64,000 nucleotides of DNA from assembly GCF_000716715.1 (NCBI RefSeq), contig NZ_JNYJ01000012.1:1-64000 (forward strand), read 5' to 3'. Shown here piece after piece: positions 54,876-63,028 of this stretch (position 1 is the stretch's first letter; the number at the start of each line of letters is the position of its first letter). The DNA comes from Dactylosporangium aurantiacum (lineage in GTDB: Bacteria; Actinomycetota; Actinomycetes; Mycobacteriales; Micromonosporaceae). Under the pieces are notes generated by a model that worked only from the letters and a program-made list of their open reading frames with translations, was not told where the DNA came from and did no database searches. The translations under genes and the position numbers were made by a program.

Positions 54876-55862
54876 ATGCGGATTCTCATCGTCGGCGGCA
54901 CGCAGTTCGTGGGACGGCACATCACGGAGGCGGCCCTCGCGGCCGGGCACGAGGTCACGTTGCTGCACCGGGGGCAGACCGGTGCGGGGCTCTTCCCGTC
55001 GGCGACGCACCTGCTCGCCGACCGTAACGCGCTGCCCGAAGGGCTGCTCGACGGCGAGTGGGACGCGACCGTCGACGTCAGCGGCTACGTGCCGCGGCAG
55101 GTCCACGCACTCGCCGACGCGCTGGCCGGGCGGGGCGGCCGGTTCGTGTACATCTCCAGCGTGTCGGTCTATGACACGCCGGTGGCGCCGGGCTTCGGCG
55201 AGGACGCGCCGGTGCAGCGGCTCACCGACCCGGCGGTCGAGGAGGTCACCGGCGCGACGTACGGGCCACTGAAGGCGGCGTGCGAGCGGGTGGCCGTCGA
55301 CCGCTTCGGGACCTCGACGCTGATCGTGCGGCCCACGTATGTCGTGGGCCCCTACGACCACCTGTCGCGGTTCACGTTCTGGGTCGAGCGGGTCGCCCGC
55401 GGCGGGGAGATCCTCGCGCCCGGCCCGCGTGACGCCGCGATCCAGGTCATCGACGCGCGGGACCTGGCGGACTGGACGATCCGGCTGCTCGACCGGCCCG
55501 CCGGCGGGGTGTTCCACGCGGTGAGCCCGGCGCCGCCGTTCTCGTTCGGGGAGCTGCTGGAGGCGATGGTCGCCGAGGTCGGGCCGCCCGGGACGACGCT
55601 GACCTGGGTCGAGCCCGGGTTCCTCGGCGAGCGCGGGCTCGACGGGGAGCGCCTGCCGCTGTGGTCCGCCTTCGACGAGGAGGCCGACCTGAACGCGGCG
55701 GACCCGTCGGCGGCGTTCGCGGCGGGCCTGGCGCCGAGACCGTTGCGGCAGACGGTGCGGGAGACGTACGAGCACGCGCTGCGGCATCCGCTGGCACCGC
55801 CGCCGGCCCGGCTCGCCGCGGACGAGGAGGCCCGCATCCTGGCGGAGTGGCACGCCCGCTGA
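54876..55862 (+). CDS. NAD-dependent epimerase/dehydratase (atypical SDR)
   Basis: 328 residues. The N-terminal nucleotide loop is GGTQFVGRHI at 7-16. VYISSVSVYD and YGPLKAACERV carry the Ser and the Tyr-Lys pair; the motif here is YGPLK, as in other extended SDRs. The C-terminal substrate domain is complete. It resembles isoflavone-reductase-like or sugar epimerase proteins of unknown substrate. It ends before a 322-bp repeat-filled gap. Confidence 0.85.
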   Translation: MRILIVGGTQFVGRHITEAALAAGHEVTLLHRGQTGAGLFPSATHLLADRNALPEGLLDGEWDATVDVSGYVPRQVHALADALAGRGGRFVYISSVSVYDTPVAPGFGEDAPVQRLTDPAVEEVTGATYGPLKAACERVAVDRFGTSTLIVRPTYVVGPYDHLSRFTFWVERVARGGEILAPGPRDAAIQVIDARDLADWTIRLLDRPAGGVFHAVSPAPPFSFGELLEAMVAEVGPPGTTLTWVEPGFLGERGLDGERLPLWSAFDEEADLNAADPSAAFAAGLAPRPLRQTVRETYEHALRHPLAPPPARLAADEEARILAEWHAR

Positions 55863-56184
55863 CCCGTCGTGGGCGGCGCCGGGCGGATGGCCGGCCGACA
55901 CGGAGCCGAACCGTCGACCGCAGCCGCACGACCCGACCTCTGCCCAGCGCGACCTGGCCCGTGCCCGCCGCGGCCCCGCCCTGCCGGCCGCGACCCGATC
56001 TCTGCCCCAGCGCGACCCGATCCTTGGTCGCCGCGACCTGAACCCTGCCGGCCGCGACCTGGTCTCCGGCCGGCACGACCCGACCCCTGCTCGCCGCGAC
56101 CTGAACCCCGCCCCGCCGCGGCACGGCCCACCGGCAACCCGCCGAGCGCGACCCGGATCCCGCCCACCGCGGTACGTGGGCGGT
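55863..56184. other. Intergenic gap filled with imperfect repeats
   Basis: 322 bp between convergent genes. From 55925 nearly all of it consists of a ~20-23-bp repeat (see next entry). The first 60 bp contain nothing I can name. No separate terminator stands out. Confidence 0.7.
55925..56165 (+). repeat. GCCGCGACC-seed repeat cluster B, about ten units
   Basis: Imperfect ~20-23-bp units with consensus close to GCCGCGACCTGATCCCTGCC. Clear copies begin near 55987, 56009, 56029, 56048 and 56092. Divergence between units indicates an old array, unlike the near-perfect minisatellite at 35612. Confidence 0.8.
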
Positions 56185-57129
56185 TCAGGTGGCGGTGCCG
56201 CGGACCGCGAGGGCCCGGGTGAGCAGCGGGATCGAGCCGTCGGCGGTCTGCGGCAGGCGGGCGCGCAGCAGCTCGCGCAGCGCGTCGCGGTGGTCCGCGG
56301 GCAGGCTCGCGACGTACGTGGGGGCGGGGCCGGTGCCGCCGAGGAAGGGGGACCAGTAGTCGTCGAAGCCGGCGAAGACCGCGGTCGTGTCGATCGCCCG
56401 GGCCGTCACCTCGGACAGGCCCGCGCCGGACCACAGGTCGCTCAGCGCGCCGGTGCTGCAGATGGAGTGTCGGCGGCCCTCGTCGAGGGCGGCGGCGGCC
56501 GGGTCGAGGCTGGTCGCGGCGTCCCAGAAGTGGCGCATCATGGTCATGCCGTCGGCGTAGTCCCAGACGTACGCGGCGACGACCCCACCCGGCGCGACGA
56601 CCCTGGCGAACTCGGCCACGGCCGCCGTGGGGCCCGGCACGAAGTTGAGGGCGAGGCCGCTGACGACCGCGTCGACGGCCCCGTCGGCCACCGGCAACGC
56701 CCGCGCGTCCCCGGCGACGAACCACACGGCCGGCCCGCCGCCGACCGCTGCCGCGGAACCCGGGGTGGGAGACCCTGCCGAACCGGCGACGGTCGGCGTG
56801 CCGGAGCCCGTGGCGGGCGGGGCGTCGGGGCCGGCGGCGGTCGGCGTGCCGGAGCCCGCGTCGGGGCTGGTGGCGGGGGGAGTGGCGGCGGCGAGGCGGG
56901 ACCTCGCCGTGGTCAGGAACGGCTGCGCCGGGTCGACGCCGGTGACCTGGGCCGGGGCGGCGGTGGCCAGGACGGTGCCGGTGAGGGCGCCGGTGCCGCA
57001 GCCGGCGTCGAGCCAGCGCCGGCCCGGCGGCACCCGCAGCCACGGCACGAACCGGGCCGCGACCGGGCGGCTCCAGCGGCCGACGTACGCCTCGTAGGCA
57101 TCGCCCCTGGCCCACAGCTCCCGCGTCAT
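56185..57129 (-). CDS. Class I SAM-dependent methyltransferase with low-complexity insert
   Basis: 314 residues. Motif I DAGCGTG at 41-47, acidic SAM-ribose residue in GVDP (Asp66), and GDARALP at 140-146. Between the latter two lies an insert of about 50 residues (82-132) made of Ala/Pro/Gly/Thr/Ser with the repeated GSGTPTxAG. Relatives run straight through this point. The ATG at 57129 fits a leaderless -10. Substrate unknown. Confidence 0.85.
   Translation of the reverse strand: MTRELWARGDAYEAYVGRWSRPVAARFVPWLRVPPGRRWLDAGCGTGALTGTVLATAAPAQVTGVDPAQPFLTTARSRLAAATPPATSPDAGSGTPTAAGPDAPPATGSGTPTVAGSAGSPTPGSAAAVGGGPAVWFVAGDARALPVADGAVDAVVSGLALNFVPGPTAAVAEFARVVAPGGVVAAYVWDYADGMTMMRHFWDAATSLDPAAAALDEGRRHSICSTGALSDLWSGAGLSEVTARAIDTTAVFAGFDDYWSPFLGGTGPAPTYVASLPADHRDALRELLRARLPQTADGSIPLLTRALAVRGTAT
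56790..56858 (-). repeat. Direct repeat inside the methyltransferase insert
   Basis: A 21-bp sequence at 56790-56810 recurs exactly at 56838-56858, 48 bp (16 codons) apart, in frame. It encodes the repeated GSGTPT part of the insert. Confidence 0.85.
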
Positions 57130-57135
57130 GCCGTC

Positions 57136-57141
57136 ACCGTA
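57136..57141 (-). promoter_or_regulatory. -10 box of the methyltransferase gene, leaderless
   Basis: Minus strand TACGGT, 6 nt before the ATG at 57129. Confidence 0.6.
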
Positions 57142-57212
57142 GGCCGCCGCGGCAAGCGCCGCCGGCGGAACCGGCGGACCGGCACGGAACCTTGGGCGGC
57201 GGCGGATGCTGC

Positions 57213-57218
57213 CATAAT
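57213..57218 (+). promoter_or_regulatory. -10 box of the LacI-type gene, leaderless
   Basis: CATAAT ends 6 nt before the ATG at 57225. Confidence 0.55.
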
Positions 57219-57224
57219 CGCCCG

Positions 57225-58226
57225 ATGGGTAGCCGGCCGAGCCTCGCACAGGTGGCGGCGCTGTCGGGAGTGTCGGTCAAGACGGCGTCGCGGGCGTTGA
57301 GCGGCGAAGGGTATGTCGCCGTGGAGACGAAGGCGCGGGTGCAGAGCGCCGCCGACGAGCTGGGGTACCGGCTGAACCGGACGGCCCGGGAGCTGCGCCG
57401 GGGCGGGAACACCTCGACGCTGGTCGGGCTGCTCAGCGGGGACCTGGCGAACCCGTTCTACTCGCGGCTGGCCAGCGGGCTGGAGCGGGAGCTGCGGATG
57501 CACGGGCTGCAGCTCATCACCGCCAGCACCGACGAGAACCCGGAGTGGGAGGGGCGGCTCACCGACTCGCTGCTGGAGCGCAGGGTCCGCGGGCTGGTCG
57601 TCGCCTCGACGATGGCGGAGCACGGGCATCTGGCGGCGGAGCGGCGGCACGGCAGCCCGTTCGTGTTCGTGGACCGGCCGCCGGTGAACCTGACCGCCGA
57701 CGCGGTGCTGCTGGACAACCGGGGCGGGGCCAAGCGGGCGGCCGAGCACCTACTGGAGCGCGGGCACCGGCGGATCGGCATCGTCGGGGACCTGTCGCGG
57801 TTGAGCACCCACCAGGACCGGGTCGAGGGGTTCGCCGAGGCGATGGAGGCGGCCGGGATCGCGGACTGGCGCGAGTACCTGCTGGAGGACGCGCACGACG
57901 TCGACAAGGCCGAGCGGGCGGTGCTGGCGCTGCTGGCCCGGGACCCGGCGCCGACGGCGGTGTTCACCACCAACAACCGGATCACGACCGGCGCGCTGCG
58001 GGCGCTGCGGCAGGGCGGCGGCGGGCGGGACACGGCGCTGATCGGGTTCGACGAGCTGGACCTCGGTGACGTGCTCGGGGTGACCGTCATCGCGCACGAC
58101 CCGGAGGAGATGGGCCGGCACGCGGCGCGGCTGCTGCTGTCCCGGCTCGACGGCGACGAAGGGCCGGCCCGCAGGGTCGTGCTGCCGACCCGCCTGGTCG
58201 AACGGTCCACCACCGCCCCGCGGTAA
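57225..58226 (+). CDS. LacI-family transcriptional regulator
   Basis: 333 residues. DNA-binding domain SLAQVAALSGVSVKTASRAL at 6-25 followed by a hinge (LNRTARELRRG), then a periplasmic-binding-like sugar domain with STLVGLLSGDLANPFYSRLA and the C-terminal FTTNNRITTGALRAL. The start is supported by the leaderless -10. The exported beta-propeller gene 71 nt downstream is its most obvious target. The inducer is not deducible. Confidence 0.92.
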   Translation: MGSRPSLAQVAALSGVSVKTASRALSGEGYVAVETKARVQSAADELGYRLNRTARELRRGGNTSTLVGLLSGDLANPFYSRLASGLERELRMHGLQLITASTDENPEWEGRLTDSLLERRVRGLVVASTMAEHGHLAAERRHGSPFVFVDRPPVNLTADAVLLDNRGGAKRAAEHLLERGHRRIGIVGDLSRLSTHQDRVEGFAEAMEAAGIADWREYLLEDAHDVDKAERAVLALLARDPAPTAVFTTNNRITTGALRALRQGGGGRDTALIGFDELDLGDVLGVTVIAHDPEEMGRHAARLLLSRLDGDEGPARRVVLPTRLVERSTTAPR

Positions 58227-58254
58227 GGGGCCAAGGTCAATCGATGTCCGACGA

Positions 58255-58260
58255 TAGGAT
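58255..58260 (+). promoter_or_regulatory. -10 box of the beta-propeller gene
   Basis: TAGGAT lies 37 nt before the ATG at 58298, giving a leader of about 30 nt that holds the Shine-Dalgarno GGGGAGG (58287-58293). Confidence 0.5.
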
Positions 58261-58297
58261 GGTCGGGTCCGATGAGATCTTGAACGGGGAGGACCTC

Positions 58298-59218
58298 ATG
58301 CACAGACGCGCACTGCTCGCCGGCGCCGCCGGCGTCGCCGCCGCGATCGCGCTCCCGGGCGGCACCGCGGCGGCCGCCGCCCGCGGCACGGCGTTCCCGG
58401 AGGTGATCGGCCTGCCCGACGGGTGGCAGCCGGAGGGGATCGCCACCGGGAGGGGCACGACGTTCTACGTGGGCTCGCTGGCCGACGGCGCGATCTACCG
58501 GGGCAGCCTCGCGACCGGCAAGGGCGCGACATTCGTCGCCGGTGCCGCCGGGAGGCAGGCGCTCGGCCTCGAGTACGACACCCATGGCCGGCTCTGGGCC
58601 GCCACCGGCACCGGCGGGGCCGTGTACGACGGCGCCACCGGCCGGCTCCTCGCCGACTACGCGTTCGGCGGCTCGTTCGTCAACGACGTCGTGGTGACCA
58701 GGCAGGGGGCGTACTTCACCGACTCGTACCAGCCGTCGCTGCACTACGTGCCGCTCGACCACGCGGGGCGGCTGCCGGCGCCGCCGGCGGTGCGCACGAT
58801 CGCGCTGCCCGGCGGGCTCGGCGACGCCGACGCGTTCAACAACGGCATCGAGGCCACGGCGGACGGGCGGCTGCTGGTCGTGCAGATGCTCGCCGGCCGG
58901 TTGTTCGCGTTCGACCCCCGGCACGGCACGGCCACGCAGGTCGACCTGGGCGGGGCCAGCGTGCTGCAGGGCGACGGGCTGCTGCGGCGCGGCCCGCACC
59001 TGTACGTGGTGCGCAACTTCTTCAACCTCATCGCCAAGTTCCGGCTGGCACCGGACCTGCGCACGGCGCGCCTGGTCGAGGAGATCACGCACCCGCGGTT
59101 CGACATCCCGGCGACGGTCGCGGCGTTCGGCGGTGCGCTGTACGCGGTCAACGGCCGCTTCGACCTGCCCGCGCCCGGGCCGGCCGACACGTACACGGTG
59201 GTCAGGGTCCCGGCCTAG
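58298..59218 (+). CDS. Exported SMP-30/gluconolactonase-like beta-propeller protein
   Basis: 306 residues. Signal peptide 1-28 beginning MHRRALLAG, with a twin Arg, so Tat export is possible. The mature part repeats propeller blades (GWQPEGIATGRGTTFYVGSL, GRLWAATGTGGAVYDG). The Glu near residue 50 and the Asn/Asp pair in FNNGIEATADG are plausible calcium ligands of this superfamily. GGGGAGG supports the ATG at 58298. The stop overlaps that of the convergent WYL gene in a shared CTAG. Confidence 0.82.
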   Translation: MHRRALLAGAAGVAAAIALPGGTAAAAARGTAFPEVIGLPDGWQPEGIATGRGTTFYVGSLADGAIYRGSLATGKGATFVAGAAGRQALGLEYDTHGRLWAATGTGGAVYDGATGRLLADYAFGGSFVNDVVVTRQGAYFTDSYQPSLHYVPLDHAGRLPAPPAVRTIALPGGLGDADAFNNGIEATADGRLLVVQMLAGRLFAFDPRHGTATQVDLGGASVLQGDGLLRRGPHLYVVRNFFNLIAKFRLAPDLRTARLVEEITHPRFDIPATVAAFGGALYAVNGRFDLPAPGPADTYTVVRVPA

Positions 59219-60165
59219 GGCACGGCCTGGATCACGGCGGCCTGGTACCGCGCCGCGAGGTCGCGCAGCAGGTCGCGCAGCTCGGGCGGGTCCAGCACCG
59301 TGAACCCGAACCCGATCGACCCCAGGAACCCGGCCAGGTCCATGAGCTTGTCGGCGCCGGTCTCCAGCTCGCAGGTGGCGTCGCCGGTCGGGGTGAGCAG
59401 CCCGGCCGTCGACGCCAGCCGCGCCGTCACCTCGGCGATCGGCGCGTGCAGCCGGATCCGGGCCGGGAAGCGCCAGGCCGTGGAGGCGACGCCGCGCAGC
59501 ACGTGGGCGACGGCGTCGCCGCCGGGCGGCTCGCGCGGCGCGAAGCGCGGGCCGGTCGGGGGGTGCAGCACCACGAGGTCGGCGCGGAACGTGCGCCAGT
59601 CGGCCCGGTCGACGTCCCAGGCGAGCAGGTACCACCGCCGCCCCGTGTAGACGAGGCGGTGCGGCTCGGCCCGGCGCCGGCGGTCCTTGTAGTCGAAGCT
59701 GATCCGCTCATGGTCCCGGGTCGCCGCGGCCAGCGCGGTCAGCAGCGACGCCTCGACGGTCGGGCCCCCGCCGGCTGCGGAGACGGTCGCCGAGCGCAGC
59801 GCGTCGACGCGGCGGCGCAGCCGGGGCGGCAGGGTCTGCTCCAGCTTGATCAGCGCCCGCAGCGCCGGGTCCTCCAGGCCGCTGACCGACCCGGCGGCCG
59901 CCGCGCGCAGCCCCACCGCGACCGCGACCGCCTCCTCGTCGTCCAGCAGCAGCGGCGGTGTCGCGGCGCCGGCGCCCAGGCGGTAGCCGCCGGTCCTGCC
60001 CGTGCTGGAGTCGATGTGGTACCCGAGGCTGCGCAGCCGCTCGATGTCGTTGCGCACGGTCCGGGTGGTGACGGCGAGCCGGTCGGCGAGGTCGGCGCCG
60101 GACCAGTCGCGGCGGCTCTGCAGCAGCGACAGCAGCCGCAGCAGCCGCGCCGAGGTCTCCAACAT
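59215..60165 (-). CDS. WYL-domain transcriptional regulator
   Basis: 316 residues. N-terminal HTH (LSLLQSRRDWSGADLADRLA, TTRTVRNDIERLRSLGY). The central WYL domain has YTGRRWYLLAWDVDRADWRTFR around 180-205, followed by the C-terminal WCX part. WYL domains sense nucleotides or small ligands. The ATG at 60165 was chosen; a start at 60186 is possible but would lie inside the operator. A perfect 27-bp palindrome in front of it also covers the promoter of the divergent VOC gene. Confidence 0.88.
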   Translation of the reverse strand: MLETSARLLRLLSLLQSRRDWSGADLADRLAVTTRTVRNDIERLRSLGYHIDSSTGRTGGYRLGAGAATPPLLLDDEEAVAVAVGLRAAAAGSVSGLEDPALRALIKLEQTLPPRLRRRVDALRSATVSAAGGGPTVEASLLTALAAATRDHERISFDYKDRRRRAEPHRLVYTGRRWYLLAWDVDRADWRTFRADLVVLHPPTGPRFAPREPPGGDAVAHVLRGVASTAWRFPARIRLHAPIAEVTARLASTAGLLTPTGDATCELETGADKLMDLAGFLGSIGFGFTVLDPPELRDLLRDLAARYQAAVIQAVP

Positions 60166-60183
60166 CCACTGAAGTCTGCCAGA

Positions 60184-60210
60184 CATTGCGGAACCTACCT
60201 TTCCGCAATG
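60184..60210. promoter_or_regulatory. 27-bp perfect operator (WYL regulator)
   Basis: CATTGCGGAA-CCTACCT-TTCCGCAATG, perfect 10-bp arms. It lies between the divergent WYL and VOC genes and ends just before the VOC -10 box. Binding by the WYL regulator to both promoters is the natural reading. Confidence 0.8.
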
Positions 60211-60215
60211 GCCGG

Positions 60216-60221
60216 TAGCGT
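60216..60221 (+). promoter_or_regulatory. -10 box of the VOC gene, leaderless
   Basis: TAGCGT ends 7 nt before the ATG at 60229, which favours this ATG over the one at 60208 inside the operator. Confidence 0.65.
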
Positions 60222-60228
60222 CGTCGCC

Positions 60229-60636
60229 ATGCCCACCACGTTTCGCGGATTCGCGACCCTGAGCCTCTTCGCCGCCGACCACGACGCCGCCAAGCGCTGG
60301 TACGCGGACCTGTTCGGCGTCGAGGCGTACTTCGAGCGGCCCGGCTACGCCGAGTTCCGCATCGGCGACCACCAGGACGAGGTCGGCATCGTCGACAGCC
60401 GGTACGCCCCGTACGACACGACGACCGCACCGGCCGGCGCGCTCATGTACTGGCACGTCGACGACCTCGAAGGCACCCTGGAGCGGCTCACGTCGATGGG
60501 GGCGACGCCGCTGCAGCCGGTCACCGAGCGCGGGCACGGCTTCGTGACGGCGGCGGTGACCGACCCGTTCGGCAACGTCGTCGGCGTCATGCACAACCCG
60601 CACTTCCTCGACGTCGTCGGCGCGGCGGGCGCCTGA
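60229..60636 (+). CDS. VOC (glyoxalase/bleomycin-resistance) family protein
   Basis: 135 residues, one double-beta-alpha-beta-beta-beta unit. FATLSLFAADHDAAKRWYADLF at the start and VTERGHGFVTAAVTDPFGNVVGVMHNP at the end are standard VOC sequence. Metal ligands cannot be fixed. It might bind an electrophile or act as a hydrolase. The YdeI-like gene overlaps its stop (TGATG), so both are under the WYL operator. Confidence 0.88.
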   Translation: MPTTFRGFATLSLFAADHDAAKRWYADLFGVEAYFERPGYAEFRIGDHQDEVGIVDSRYAPYDTTTAPAGALMYWHVDDLEGTLERLTSMGATPLQPVTERGHGFVTAAVTDPFGNVVGVMHNPHFLDVVGAAGA

Positions 60637-61181
60637 TGGCGCCGGTCCTGTTCGCCGACGCGGCGGCGTTCGAGGCGTGGCTCGGCGAGCACCACGCCAC
60701 CGCCGCCGAGGTGTGGATCCGCGTCGGCCGGAAGGGCAGCGGCGTGGCGAGCCTGTCGGTGGGGGAGGCGCTCGACGTGGCGCTGTGCTTCGGCTGGATC
60801 GACGGGCAGCGCAAGGGCCTGGACGAGCGGCATTTCCTGCAGCGGTACGTGCCGCGCCGCCCCCGCAGCTCGTGGTCCCAGGTGAACGTGGCGAAGGTCG
60901 AGGCGCTGACCGCGGCCGGCCGGATGCGCCCCGCGGGGCTGGCCGAGGTGGCGAAGGCGCAGACGGACGGGCGGTGGGCGGCGGCGTACCCGTCGCAGCG
61001 CACCGCGACCGTCCCGCCCGACCTCGCCGCGGCGCTGGCCGCCGACCACCGGGCGCGGGCGGCGTTCGAGGCGCTGCCCGGCACCGAGCGGTACCTGATC
61101 ATCCTGCGGCTGCTGAAGCTGCGCACCGAGGCCGGCCGGGCCGCCCGGGTGCGGGCGGTCGTCGAGCGGCTCGGCGGGTGA
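60636..61181 (+). CDS. YdeI/OmdA-like protein
   Basis: 181 residues. The start with FEAWLGEHHATAAEVWIRVGRKG, the core LDVALCFGWIDGQRKGLDER, and RRPRSSWSQVNVAKVEAL match the YdeI/OmpD-associated family. In Bacillus, YdeI relatives have been linked to antimicrobial peptide tolerance; the biochemical role is unknown. Cotranscribed with the VOC gene through a one-base overlap. Confidence 0.85.
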   Translation: MAPVLFADAAAFEAWLGEHHATAAEVWIRVGRKGSGVASLSVGEALDVALCFGWIDGQRKGLDERHFLQRYVPRRPRSSWSQVNVAKVEALTAAGRMRPAGLAEVAKAQTDGRWAAAYPSQRTATVPPDLAAALAADHRARAAFEALPGTERYLIILRLLKLRTEAGRAARVRAVVERLGG

Positions 61182-61221
61182 CCGGGCCCCGCCGGCGTCG
61201 GGCGGCTGGCAGCATGGCGGG

Positions 61222-62136
61222 ATGACGACTCTGGGTGCCGTGTTCGTGCCGCAGCTGCCGCCGGAGCGGCTGCGCGCCGTGGTCCGCGCCGCCGACGACA
61301 GCGGGCTGGAGGAGCTGTGGCTGTGGGAGGACTGCTTCCTCGAAGGCGGGGTGGCGACCGCGACGGCGGCCCTGGCCTGGTCGCAGCGGCTGCGTGTCGG
61401 GGTGGGGCTGCTGCCCGTCCCGCTGCGCAACGTGGCGCTGACCGGGATGGAGCTGGCGACGCTGCACCGGCTGTTCCCGGGCCGCGCGCTCGTCGGGGTC
61501 GGGCACGGGGTGCAGGACTGGATGGGGCAGGTCGGCGCGCGGGCGGAGTCGCCGCTGACGCTGCTGCGGGAGTACGTGACCGCCCTGCGGGCGCTGCTCG
61601 CCGGTGAGCGGCTCAGCGTCCAGGGCCGGTACGTGCGGCTCGACGGCGTCGCCCTCGACTGGCCGCCGACCGAGGCCTCGGTCGGCAGCCAGGCAGGCGA
61701 CCAGGCAGGGCCGCTGAACACGGGGGTGCTGGTCGGCGCGACCGGCCCGAAGACGCTGCGGCTGGCCGGCGAGGTCGCCGACGGCACGATCCTGACCGGC
61801 GGCACCGACGTCGACGGGGTCCGGGCGGCCCGCCGGCTCATCGACGAGGGCCGGCAGGCCGCCGGGCGCGACGAGCCGCACCCCGTCGTGGTGTACCTGC
61901 ACGCCGCCACCGGCCCGGACGCCGTGGAGCGGATGGCGGCGGAGCGGGTGCGCTGGGGGTACCGCGACGGGCAGGACGTGTCGGTCGCCGGGGACGCCCA
62001 CGCGGTCGCCGACGCGGTCAACCGCTGGGCGGACGCGGGCGCGGACACCGTGGTCCTGCAACCGACGCCCGACGACCCGGACCCCGAGGGGTTCCTGCGG
62101 TTCGTGGCGGAGCGGGTTCGCCCACTGGTCGGCTGA
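61222..62136 (+). CDS. Luciferase-like (LLM) flavin-dependent oxidoreductase
   Basis: 304 residues, F420- or FMN-dependent TIM barrel. Motifs: ELWLWEDCFLEGG near 31-43, GVGLLPVPLRNVAL, FPGRALVGVGHGV, and GATGPKTLRLAGEVADG near 174-190. An F420 enzyme is likely in this phylum but not provable. The ATG at 61222 is 40 nt after the YdeI-like stop. The -10-like CAGCAT 6 nt upstream may make it leaderless. Confidence 0.87.
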   Translation: MTTLGAVFVPQLPPERLRAVVRAADDSGLEELWLWEDCFLEGGVATATAALAWSQRLRVGVGLLPVPLRNVALTGMELATLHRLFPGRALVGVGHGVQDWMGQVGARAESPLTLLREYVTALRALLAGERLSVQGRYVRLDGVALDWPPTEASVGSQAGDQAGPLNTGVLVGATGPKTLRLAGEVADGTILTGGTDVDGVRAARRLIDEGRQAAGRDEPHPVVVYLHAATGPDAVERMAAERVRWGYRDGQDVSVAGDAHAVADAVNRWADAGADTVVLQPTPDDPDPEGFLRFVAERVRPLVG

Positions 62137-62146
62137 GGCGTGCCGG

Positions 62147-62152
62147 TACCGT
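62147..62152 (+). promoter_or_regulatory. -10 box of the YbaK-like gene, leaderless
   Basis: TACCGT ends 7 nt before the ATG at 62160, supporting that start over the GTG at 62151. Confidence 0.6.
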
Positions 62153-62159
62153 GGCGAAG

Positions 62160-62645
62160 ATGTCCCCTGATCCAGCACCTGGCGGCAACCCGGCGGTCGC
62201 GGCGGCCGAGGCGAGCGGGATCGCCTTCCGGGTCGTCGAGCACGGGCCGGTCCGCAGCCTCGCCGAGGCCGCCGCGGCGCGGGGCGTGGCGGTCCCCGAC
62301 GTCGTCAAGACGATCGTGGTGCGGGTCGGCGACGGGGACTACCGGTTCGTGCTCGTGCCCGGCGACCGGGTGATCTCCTGGCCGAAGTTGCGCGCCCTGC
62401 TCGGCGTCAACCGGCTGTCGATGCCGGACGCGGCGACCGCCCGCGACGCGACCGGCTACGAGCGCGGCACGATCACGCCGTTCGGCGCCACGACGGCGTG
62501 GCCGGTGATCGCCGACGAACGGATCCTCGGCCGCGAGATCACGCTCGGCGGTGGCCGGCACGGCGTGGCGCTCGCGGTCGACGCCGGTGCCGCCGTGCAG
62601 ACCCTGCGGGCGACCGTGGCGGACGTGTCGGATCCCGAGCGCTGA
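62160..62645 (+). CDS. ybaK: YbaK/ProX-like aminoacyl-tRNA deacylase domain protein
   Basis: 161 residues. The single YbaK/EbsC domain hydrolyses mischarged tRNA such as Cys- or Ala-tRNA(Pro). The typical strand LAEAAAARGVAVPDVVKTIVV places the conserved Lys at about 55, and GVNRLSMPDAATARDATGY and GTITPFG carry the usual Gly-rich loop. Length is normal for a stand-alone editor. Substrate choice within the family cannot be read. Confidence 0.87.
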   Translation: MSPDPAPGGNPAVAAAEASGIAFRVVEHGPVRSLAEAAAARGVAVPDVVKTIVVRVGDGDYRFVLVPGDRVISWPKLRALLGVNRLSMPDAATARDATGYERGTITPFGATTAWPVIADERILGREITLGGGRHGVALAVDAGAAVQTLRATVADVSDPER

Positions 62646-63028
62646 TCGACGCGCGCTGTTGCCGTTGGTACCGGCGGCAACCGTCCCCGCCAATGGCAAT
62701 TCGCGCAAAAAGCCCGACTTCTCGGGAAATTGTGGAAATGTGGCACTCGCAACGATCATTGCCCGGGTTTCCGGCACCCGTGCGCCGGCGGTTTCCGCCA
62801 CCGGAGCGCGCGACCTGGCCCGTGGCGGCGCACGACGGTGTGCGCCCCGCGGCCGGGTCACCGGAAAGCGCAGGTGGGCCCCGGGCCTAGCGGGGAGTCG
62901 CACTGTCCACACATCCGTTACGCCGCCACCCGGCGGCCCGCCGCTGCGCCTTCGCGGCGAAGCGCCCCGACCGCGGACCGCGTCCGCGGGCCGGCCTGCG
63001 AACCCAGCTGCGCACCGGCCTCGGCACC
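62646..63028. other. Intergenic region before the NlpC/P60 gene
   Basis: 383 bp, less GC-rich between 62690 and 62765. It holds a hairpin after ybaK and a small CCCGA-CTTC-TCGGG stem near 62714. Actinobacterial NlpC/P60 genes are often preceded by a cyclic-di-AMP riboswitch; I looked for its conserved blocks and could not find them. The reading frame of the hydrolase stays open back to 62891, so part of this region may be coding. Confidence 0.5.
62658..62681 (+). terminator. Hairpin after ybaK
   Basis: GTTGCCG and CGGCAAC pair over 7 bp around a 10-nt loop, 12 nt after the stop codon. Confidence 0.5.

Noticed and set aside
60208..60228. Start of the VOC gene at the ATG in the operator
   Set aside because: The -10 box TAGCGT lies downstream of it, 7 nt before the ATG at 60229.
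62646..63028. Cyclic-di-AMP riboswitch upstream of the NlpC/P60 gene
   Set aside because: Expected from the family, but I could not align the conserved blocks. A covariance-model scan would decide.
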